Assembly (NCBI GenBank): GCA_030635525.1
Contig: DAOVYR010000013.1
Span: 1-11,232 of the forward strand
Direction: 5' to 3'
DNA length: 11,232 nucleotides
Origin: Candidatus Nanohalarchaeota archaeon
GTDB lineage: Archaea; EX4484-52; B79-G9
The notes beneath the pieces were generated by a model that was not told where the DNA came from, did not search any database, and saw nothing but the letters and a program-made list of their open reading frames with translations. A program made the translations under genes and the position numbers. Positions 6,353 through 11,232 of the stretch are shown here, piece after piece (the stretch's first letter is position 1; the number at the start of each line of letters is the position of its first letter).

Positions 6353-6703
6353 ATGAATAATTTTAAAACAGATAGAAAAACTGTCAGACTTTGTCCTTCC
6401 CAAATAATATATCTCGAATGTTTAAAAGATTCAGGACGTTTTGAGAGTGATTCTGGCGCTATTAGGCCTTTTGTTGAACAATACCTAGGACATGAAAAAT
6501 CACTTAACTACAAAGACCCCACAGGTACAGACAGCCCATCCAATGGACTAAAAATCTCTTTTAGAATTGAAGGAGATCTATTAGGTCGTGCAGAGAATAG
6601 TTCAAAAAAATATCATAATAATAATTTTTCACTATTTGTTCGCTCGGCAGTAGCATACGATACTGAGTTGCATGAATCAAATTTAACCATTGATTATTTT
6701 TGA
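6353..6703 (+). CDS. Small protein resembling two ribbon-helix-helix units in one chain
   Basis: 116 residues, no named family recognised. The first half (about residues 8-47: RKTVRLCPSQIIYLECLKDSG, then SDSGAIRPFVEQYL) and the second half (about 66-106: LKISFRIEGDLLGRAENSS, then NNNFSLFVRSAVAYDTEL) each show the same order: alternating hydrophobic strand, first helix, polar loop, second helix. RHH proteins normally work as dimers of one unit, so two units in one chain would give a self-contained DNA-binding module. A Gly/Ser/Pro-rich linker (about 52-65) separates them. No SD is seen; it begins 34 nt after the preceding RHH-like gene. It could regulate the local cluster. The fold call is by eye and moderately sure for each half. 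Confidence 0.65.
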   Translation: MNNFKTDRKTVRLCPSQIIYLECLKDSGRFESDSGAIRPFVEQYLGHEKSLNYKDPTGTDSPSNGLKISFRIEGDLLGRAENSSKKYHNNNFSLFVRSAVAYDTELHESNLTIDYF

Positions 6704-6732
6704 TTCCCAATCAAAAGAGTTAGGCAAAAGAG

Positions 6733-6891
6733 ATGCGATGTTACACAACTATTGAGAATTGTGCTGACTATCGTTGTTTTGAATATTTTGGTTACGAATC
6801 AGCAAACGCCATCCGTGAAGTGATTTTCTCACGACTTACAGGACAGCACCCAAAAGACCCCAATAACCGAAAGATTTATATGCTTTATTAA
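6733..6891 (+). CDS. Orphan 52-codon ORF, possibly a gene remnant
   Basis: An ATG-to-TAA frame of 52 residues beginning MRCYTTIENCADYRCFEYFG and ending NNRKIYMLY. A stop lies three codons upstream (6721-6723), so it cannot extend. All five Arg codons are CGN, unlike the AGA-rich neighbours, and the three Cys (3, 10, 15) are close together. No SD with good spacing is seen. The 3' end contains the likely TATA element of the next gene. It may be a real small protein, a decayed fragment of a transferred gene, or chance. No homology can be named. Confidence 0.3.
   Translation: MRCYTTIENCADYRCFEYFGYESANAIREVIFSRLTGQHPKDPNNRKIYMLY
6875..6881 (+). promoter_or_regulatory. BRE/TATA promoter of the 182-residue ORF
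   Basis: CGAAAGA followed by TTTATAT resembles a purine-rich BRE plus TATA pair. The predicted start is near 6903. A second TATA-like TTATAAATT at 6906-6914 is too close to the start codon to drive it. Confidence 0.5.
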
Positions 6892-6908
6892 CTATTTATG
6901 AGTAGTTA
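6889..6908 (+). repeat. Inverted repeat in the leader of the 182-residue ORF
   Basis: TAACTA (6889-6894) and TAGTTA (6903-6908) are inverted around eight bases and cover the predicted transcription start. This is a suitable place for an operator; no binding protein is known. Confidence 0.3.
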
Positions 6909-6928
6909 TAAATTAAACGGTGAAAATG

Positions 6929-7477
6929 ATGTATGATATAAAGGTAAATGATGTAGAAAGGATAGATGAAGATTTATTTAAGAATACAGCCCATGAATTG
7001 GATGACAGTAAAATATACGTTGTTAAAGGGGTTAATAGGTTATATGTTGGTCTATCAAAAGGTAACGATAGGCGAGATATAGGTATTTCATCTGATTTGC
7101 TGGAACGTGATCTTCCTGCAGCCTCAGCAGTCCATGGAAGTAGGATGATGGCAAATGGTATAGAAGGTTATTGGTCTCATACAATGGAAGGTAAAATAGA
7201 TAAGCGTGATGATTTTTCAACAGTTTATACATCTCCTAAGTTTCTATGTGGTGGATACGCTAATCCAAAGATGGCAGTAATTTTGGAGAAAATACGACCA
7301 AATCAAATTAGTGGATTTCTAATTAAACCAGAAGGAGATAGATATACCACCATTGACTCCGAAGAATCAGTAGAGATTTCAAGTGCTCTTTGTGAAATGC
7401 CAGATATTTTAGAAGCATTGGGACTTGGCGAGCTGGTTGGTAGAGAAAAAAAACCACAAGAATACATAAGTGCCTAA
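6929..7477 (+). CDS. Uncharacterised 182-residue protein
   Basis: Not recognised. It appears soluble, with no signal peptide or membrane segment. It has mixed alpha/beta character: a KIYVVKGVNRLYVGLSKG strand pair near residues 28-46, a HGSRMMANGIEGYWSH segment, FSTVYTSPKFLCGGYANPKM, then KIRPNQISGFLIKPEG and an acidic SEESVEI strand, ending in a short helix and a polar tail. Start codons at 6920 (GTG), 6926 and 6929 are all in frame. GGTGA at 6919-6923 gives the best SD spacing for 6929. It has its own promoter and lies downstream of the two RHH-like genes on the same strand, so it could be the effector of a small regulated module. The function is open. Confidence 0.65.
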   Translation: MYDIKVNDVERIDEDLFKNTAHELDDSKIYVVKGVNRLYVGLSKGNDRRDIGISSDLLERDLPAASAVHGSRMMANGIEGYWSHTMEGKIDKRDDFSTVYTSPKFLCGGYANPKMAVILEKIRPNQISGFLIKPEGDRYTTIDSEESVEISSALCEMPDILEALGLGELVGREKKPQEYISA

Positions 7478-7614
7478 ATATATCGTCAAAACCAGAATAA
7501 TTTATAGTTGTGGCTTTGATATATATGCCAAAGCGTCATGGTTTTATGGTGAAATAGACTTAATGATTATTTACCTACAGCGTATCATAATACATCCCAC
7601 ACCGATCCCAAATA

Positions 7615-8730
7615 TCACTTCAGCTCATCAAGCCATCCTGCGCTCTTATTCAGTTTCCTCTTGAAGAATTTCCCGATGTTTTTTGGGTTCTTTGCCTGAT
7701 GATACTTAAAATACATTTCAGGATCTTTATTTTCATTATCCATAACACCCACAATCTCGATCTTGCCTGTGCGATGCGACATGATATACCTAAACCTCTT
7801 GGAATGACCATTAAGCATCTTCTTTGCATCCTCGACAATCCTGTATCCTCTGTACAATGGTATCTGAAAATGATGCTTCACTCTTTTTACAGGTCGGCAC
7901 TGGAAAACATAATATGGATTTACACCAATACTCACAAGCCTGTTCAATAACTCTGCAAGAACATACGGGTCATCATTGACACCACCAAGCAGAACAGTCT
8001 GGTTATTCACAATTACCCCGGAGCGGATAAGCTTATCAATACAATCAATTGACTTATCTGTAATCTCGTTTGGATGATTGAAATGCGTCACAATATATAT
8101 CCTTCTCTGCTTTTTTGAGTATTTCTTCAAGACATTCGTTAATCCATCGTCCAAAAGGATTCTGTCGGGAAATGCAACTGGTGTCCTGCTTCCAAACCGG
8201 ATAAAACGAAGATGTGAAATACCTGAAAGCATCTCAAGAAACCCTTCGAGGACCTTAGTCGGCAATATTAATGGATCTCCGCCGCTGATAAGAACATTAT
8301 TTATCTGTTTATTCTTACTGATGTATTCACAGGCATTGCTGAACTGCTGCAATACCTCATCATTTGTGCATCCTACCAGCCTCTTCCTGAAACAGAACCT
8401 GCAATATGCAGCGCACTGGTTAGTGGATAGCACAAGCGCAGTCTGGCTATACTTGTGCTGCAGTCCTGTAAACTTTGTATTTTCACCCTCGCCGCTTGTA
8501 TCATAAGACCCCTCTAAATCCAGCTCCTCAGCAGATGGAATAATCATCCTTTTGATTGGGTCATTTTTATCTTTTGCATCAATCAGGGACAGGTAATATT
8601 TGGTAACACTCATCGGATGTAACTCTATCACTTTTCGCAAGTGCTTTTCTTCATTTGGAGTCAGTGAAATATATTCTTTCAACTGTTCAAGAGTACAGAT
8701 GTTTTCTCTAAAACTGCTTTCCCACGCCAT
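7615..8730 (-). CDS. KamA-family radical SAM aminomutase (lysine/glutamate 2,3-aminomutase-like)
   Basis: Radical SAM, PLP-dependent enzyme of the family that shifts an amino group from carbon 2 to carbon 3 of an amino acid. 371 residues. The [4Fe-4S] site is C106-x3-C110-x2-C113 (CAAYCRFC), followed by FRKR; ISGGDPL (148-154) is the usual GGE-like SAM-contact region. NPYYVFQCRPVKR (271-283) and HRTGKIEI (319-326) align with the substrate and PLP loops of lysine 2,3-aminomutase. K323 is the likely PLP lysine. The lysine-binding Asp pair of that enzyme appears replaced (R279 and I316), so the substrate may be glutamate or something else. No ablB-like acetyltransferase is adjacent. The start at 8730 is supported by a TATA box 24 nt upstream and indicates a leaderless single-gene transcript. 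Confidence 0.88.
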   Translation of the reverse strand: MAWESSFRENICTLEQLKEYISLTPNEEKHLRKVIELHPMSVTKYYLSLIDAKDKNDPIKRMIIPSAEELDLEGSYDTSGEGENTKFTGLQHKYSQTALVLSTNQCAAYCRFCFRKRLVGCTNDEVLQQFSNACEYISKNKQINNVLISGGDPLILPTKVLEGFLEMLSGISHLRFIRFGSRTPVAFPDRILLDDGLTNVLKKYSKKQRRIYIVTHFNHPNEITDKSIDCIDKLIRSGVIVNNQTVLLGGVNDDPYVLAELLNRLVSIGVNPYYVFQCRPVKRVKHHFQIPLYRGYRIVEDAKKMLNGHSKRFRYIMSHRTGKIEIVGVMDNENKDPEMYFKYHQAKNPKNIGKFFKRKLNKSAGWLDELK

Positions 8731-8747
8731 AACATAAAATTAGGGGG

Positions 8748-8760
8748 TTTTATATATAAA
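8748..8760 (-). promoter_or_regulatory. TATA box of the aminomutase gene
   Basis: TTTATATATAAAA centred 24 nt from the ATG at 8730. The mRNA should begin at the start codon. Confidence 0.7.
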
Positions 8761-8792
8761 GGTGATGTGTGTCTTTTATCACAGTACACACA

Positions 8793-9488
8793 CTAAGAAA
8801 GCATATAAACAAGTTCCAAAAGACCTGATACTTCATAATCCGGCTTGATGTCGCCCGTATTCTCAAACCCGTCCCTGTTAAGCCAGACACTCCTGACCCT
8901 GGCATTAACAGCACCCAGGACATCATCCGCAAGTGAATCACCCACATGAAGAAACTCATCTTTCCTGCAGCCTGCCTTCTTAAGCGCCATATGAAATATC
9001 TTCGCATCCGGCTTCTGGACACCGCAATCATCAGAAAGTATAACAAAAGAAAACATCCCTGAAAGCCCGCACACATCGGGCGCAGTGCTGCCATTAGAAA
9101 CCACACCCAGAACATATCTTTCTTTCAACACCCGAAGCGCCCAGGAAACATCATCATAAGCATCGATACTCACCGCACGATACTTAAAATATACCCTGTT
9201 CAGATGCGCAGCAAGAACATTATTCGCTCTTCCTGTGTGTTCAAGAGCGCGGCGAAATGCCTCGGCACGTATCTCCCTGAGATCTGCTGTTTTTTTCTCA
9301 AGTTCATGAGCAACATCTTCGCGTATCTTTATCATCTTCTCGACATCAAGTACTGAAGCGGACTTGGGGTCAAGCTTCTCAAGCTCCTTCAATGTTCCAA
9401 GAAGCGAAAGGCGCATTGACTTCTCATAATCCCAGAGAGTCCTGTCTGCATCAAAAGAGATTGCCTTTATGCCTGTAATTTTCTGCAT
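8793..9488 (-). CDS. HAD-superfamily hydrolase (phosphatase-like)
   Basis: 231 residues of the haloacid dehalogenase superfamily, with a helical C1-type cap (about residues 20-105) between motif I and the core. The nucleophile D13 and acid/base D15 lie in SFDADRTLWD. Motif II is VVSNGS (S131), motif III K159 in GVQKPDAKIF, and motif IV D184 with D188/D189 in GDSLADD. All catalytic residues are present, so it should be an active phosphatase or related hydrolase. The layout is that of phosphoglycolate-phosphatase or YjjG-like enzymes. The substrate cannot be told from sequence; a house-cleaning nucleotide or sugar phosphatase is likely. A TATA-like element about 26 nt upstream of the ATG, and no SD, indicate a leaderless transcript. 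Its stop is 63 nt before the aminomutase start, in whose promoter region it ends. Confidence 0.9.
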   Translation of the reverse strand: MQKITGIKAISFDADRTLWDYEKSMRLSLLGTLKELEKLDPKSASVLDVEKMIKIREDVAHELEKKTADLREIRAEAFRRALEHTGRANNVLAAHLNRVYFKYRAVSIDAYDDVSWALRVLKERYVLGVVSNGSTAPDVCGLSGMFSFVILSDDCGVQKPDAKIFHMALKKAGCRKDEFLHVGDSLADDVLGAVNARVRSVWLNRDGFENTGDIKPDYEVSGLLELVYMLS

Positions 9489-9509
9489 GATTACTAAATT
9501 GCCTTTTGA

Positions 9510-9519
9510 TTTTAAATAA
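9510..9519 (-). promoter_or_regulatory. TATA-like element of the HAD hydrolase gene
   Basis: ATTATTTAAA centred about 26 nt from the ATG at 9488. Confidence 0.5.
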
Positions 9520-9548
9520 TATTGTCAGAATAAAGTATCGCTAAAGAC

Positions 9549-10154
9549 TTACGAAATAATTTCAGTCACTTTACTTAAGATCTCCTTTTTCTTCTCAATA
9601 CCAAAATACCCTTCAATTTTACCGACAATTTTTCCATCCCTGAAAAAAAGCAGGCAAGGGAGTTTTCCCACATCATATCTCCCGAGCAAAGAATCATCCT
9701 TCATCCTGATTTTCCTGTATTTTATATCCATACCCTCAAACAACACACTTATAGGAATAGAATACAGCAAACACATTATCGAATCATTATCAAACAACTC
9801 CACAACTGACATCTTGACTGACTCAAGAATCTGAATATCAAACTTATCTTGGGAAATCAAAAAAGCAGGGTCTTTTGGCTCTGCCCCATACCTGTCAATG
9901 AACAGGTCTGAAACTTTCCTCGTATCAGCATCAATCTCCTTTTTGATTCTACTATATTCCTTACTGTTTTTTGCAACCCTTATCGCGCCGACAGGACAGG
10001 ACTTTTCACACCCCCCGCAGGCGCTGCATTTAGAATCATCAACAGCAATCGTCTTATTGTCTTCATCCCAGTAAAATGCTCCTGTAGGACATGCTTCTAT
10101 GCCACTACAATCCCTGGAATTATCGCAGATCTTAAAATTTACTAATACAGGCAT
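9549..10154 (-). CDS. Ferredoxin-thioredoxin-fold fusion protein
   Basis: 201 residues in two domains. Residues 1-60 are a dicluster-type ferredoxin. The second set is canonical, C43-x2-C46-x2-C49-x3-C53-Pro. The first set is C10-x5-C16-x5-C22-Pro, a wider arrangement seen in a set of archaeal ferredoxins with a GIEACPTGA segment. After a Lys-rich linker, about 105-201 look like a thioredoxin fold, with GKLPCLLFFRDGKIVGKIEGY containing the cis-Pro (P166). The CxxC that should follow the first strand is absent; only C128 (SIMC) is nearby. The protein may pass electrons to a partner or act as a docking module instead of reducing disulfides itself. The frame is open for 28 more codons, but a TATA box 25 nt before the ATG at 10154 and the ferredoxin-like N-terminus favour this start. 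Confidence 0.87.
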   Translation of the reverse strand: MPVLVNFKICDNSRDCSGIEACPTGAFYWDEDNKTIAVDDSKCSACGGCEKSCPVGAIRVAKNSKEYSRIKKEIDADTRKVSDLFIDRYGAEPKDPAFLISQDKFDIQILESVKMSVVELFDNDSIMCLLYSIPISVLFEGMDIKYRKIRMKDDSLLGRYDVGKLPCLLFFRDGKIVGKIEGYFGIEKKKEILSKVTEIIS

Positions 10155-10175
10155 ACCATATATCAAGAAATCCAC

Positions 10176-10183
10176 ATTTAAAT
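10176..10183 (-). promoter_or_regulatory. TATA box of the ferredoxin-thioredoxin gene (decides start)
   Basis: ATTTAAAT centred about 25 nt from the ATG at 10154. It lies inside the longer open frame, arguing that the upstream codons are not translated. Confidence 0.6.
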
Positions 10184-10271
10184 CTCTTGTGGAATTATTG
10201 AAAAAATAATCATTTTGATATGCAAAAGCAACCCACAATCACTAAGAATCATCATCATAACATCTGAGAAC

Positions 10272-10286
10272 GCAAAAAAAACAAAA
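10272..10286 (-). terminator. Poly-T terminator after the Re-citrate synthase gene
   Basis: Just after the TAG stop the minus strand reads TTTTGTTTTTTTT, with no strong hairpin. Intrinsic termination in archaea works at U-runs of this kind, so the operon ending here is probably closed before the ferredoxin gene. Confidence 0.6.
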
Positions 10287-10287
10287 T

Positions 10288-11232
10288 CTACTCCTTAGCA
10301 GGCAGATCAAGCTTGCCTGGATACTCGCATGACAAAATATGCCCCATAAACTCCATGACAAGACTCGCAAGCTCATCCTCAGAAATCGGAGTCGTTCGCC
10401 CGTCAATATACTGCTGATGAATTGATCCATATATCTCCGCAATCCCCGGAGTACTTTTGTCAACTTTCTTTTCAAGCTCAAACAACTCATTGATCTTATA
10501 CACAAGCCCTGCAATCCCGGACTTATCAGTAATCGCAACCTGGACAGGACGATTCAGTATCTTGGCAGTATCAAAAATATTATAGATCTCCTCATTTTTC
10601 AAAAGGCCGTCAGCATGAATACCTGCCCGCGTCAGATTAAACTCAGAACCGATAAACGGCTTTGCCCTTGCAATCCTGGCCTTGATATCCTCCTTAAAAT
10701 ACTTTACAACCTCTGTAATCACACTAAGGTCCATACCTCCAGTACTCCCTGTAAGCTGCGCATATTCAATACAAAGCGCCTCAATCGGCGTATTGCCTGT
10801 CCTCTCGCCATATCCAAGAAGAGTACCATTGATGCCTGCACAGCCGTGCAGCCACGCACTCACAGAACATGCGACCATCCTGTAAAAATCATTATGCCCA
10901 TGCCACTCCAGCTGCTCCTTTGGCACCCCTGCATCGTGCACCATAGTGTGGACCAGTTTAGGCACACTTCTTGGAAGAGCAGCATACTCATTTTCCACGC
11001 CGAATCCAAGAGTATCGCACAAACGGATCTTCACGGGCATTCCCGATTCTTTTTGCAGCTCCATCAGTTTTCGTGCAAGCGGTACCACAAACCCGTACAC
11101 ATCAGCGCGGGTGACATCCTCGAAATGGCATCGCGGCACGATTTCAGAATCAATCGCTGAGCGCGCTATATCAAGATAATTCTCAATCGCTTTCTTTCTT
11201 GTCCATTTGAGTTTCAGAAAGATGTGATAATC
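10288..11232 (-). CDS. Re-type citrate synthase, C-terminal part (cut by window edge)
   Basis: Condenses acetyl-CoA and oxaloacetate to citrate with Re stereochemistry; the enzyme belongs to the isopropylmalate/homocitrate synthase (DRE-TIM) superfamily. The frame is open to the window edge, giving 314 residues that begin DYHIFLKLKW. An internal GTG at 11139 is not the start. Signature segments match the clostridial Re-citrate synthase pattern closely: SDYHI-like start, VPRCHFEDVTRADVYGFVVP, RLCDTLGFG, EWHGHNDFYR (metal-binding HxH), GERTGNTPIEALCIEY, and FNLTRAGIHADGLLKNEEIY. The long regulatory domain of isopropylmalate synthase is absent; the protein ends about 20 residues after DGRTTPISEDELASLVMEF. 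The N-terminal DxxRD catalytic region lies outside the window. Homocitrate or isopropylmalate synthase activity remains possible. Confidence 0.88.
   Translation of the reverse strand, partial: DYHIFLKLKWTRKKAIENYLDIARSAIDSEIVPRCHFEDVTRADVYGFVVPLARKLMELQKESGMPVKIRLCDTLGFGVENEYAALPRSVPKLVHTMVHDAGVPKEQLEWHGHNDFYRMVACSVSAWLHGCAGINGTLLGYGERTGNTPIEALCIEYAQLTGSTGGMDLSVITEVVKYFKEDIKARIARAKPFIGSEFNLTRAGIHADGLLKNEEIYNIFDTAKILNRPVQVAITDKSGIAGLVYKINELFELEKKVDKSTPGIAEIYGSIHQQYIDGRTTPISEDELASLVMEFMGHILSCEYPGKLDLPAKE

Noticed and set aside
6929..7477. ADP-ribosyltransferase-like pattern (Arg strand, FSTVYTSP, then SEESVEI) in the 182-residue protein
   Set aside because: The spacing of a real ExE catalytic pair is not met and the N-terminal Arg strand is not convincing, so it is not used as an annotation.
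7525..7557. Ten-codon frame MPKRHGFMVK preceded by an A/T-rich stretch
   Set aside because: Too short to support as a gene. The 7478-7614 gap otherwise shows no RNA gene, repeat or terminator.
8078..8506. 142-residue plus-strand frame inside the aminomutase gene
   Set aside because: It runs opposite the radical SAM core with its cysteine motif; composition is that of a shadow frame.
10155..10238. N-terminal 28-codon extension of the ferredoxin-thioredoxin gene
   Set aside because: It contains the TATA box for the shorter start and bears no resemblance to a signal peptide or ferredoxin sequence.
10615..11160. 181-residue plus-strand frame over the citrate synthase gene
   Set aside because: Antisense to a strongly conserved enzyme; His/Pro/Cys-rich random-looking translation.

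Overview
The window reads as the chromosome of an anaerobic archaeon. The evidence is an archaeal-type aspartyl-tRNA synthetase, TATA boxes about 24-27 nt upstream of many start codons (leaderless transcription), Shine-Dalgarno (SD) sites in front of operon-internal genes, and oxygen-defence genes typical of anaerobes (rubrerythrin, superoxide reductase). The lineage cannot be fixed from this sequence. The mix of euryarchaeal-like and small-genome-like proteins would suit a DPANN, Altiarchaeota-like or methanogen-related archaeon, but that is a guess. No tRNA, rRNA, CRISPR array, transposase or integrase was seen.

Layout. Positions 1-560 (minus) hold the start of aspS, cut by the window edge. 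Positions 670-2063 (minus) are a three-gene oxidative-stress operon, rubrerythrin > PAS-domain protein > desulfoferrodoxin, in which each SD overlaps the stop codon of the gene before it. Positions 2270-3784 (plus) encode an unrecognised 504-residue protein with a likely TRAM/OB-type nucleic-acid-binding domain at its C-terminus. Positions 3818-4078 (minus) encode a small membrane protein, divergent from pyrG (CTP synthase, 4167-5798, plus).

Positions 5799-7614 form an A+T-rich patch of unknown small genes on the plus strand. It holds a likely ribbon-helix-helix (RHH) protein, a second protein that looks like two RHH units in tandem, a 52-codon orphan ORF, and a 182-residue unknown. Short GTAGTA repeats and an inverted repeat sit at the promoters. 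This is the most accessory-looking part of the window and the best place to look for an uncharacterised regulatory or toxin-antitoxin-like module.

Positions 7615-11232 (minus) return to metabolic genes. They are a KamA-family radical SAM aminomutase with altered substrate residues, a HAD-superfamily hydrolase, a ferredoxin-thioredoxin fusion without the usual CxxC, and the C-terminal part of a Re-type citrate synthase, which is followed by a poly-T terminator. The first three appear to be separate leaderless transcripts.

Together the recognisable genes describe an oxygen-sensitive anaerobe that makes citrate with the Re-type enzyme, may make a beta-amino acid, and detoxifies superoxide and peroxide reductively.
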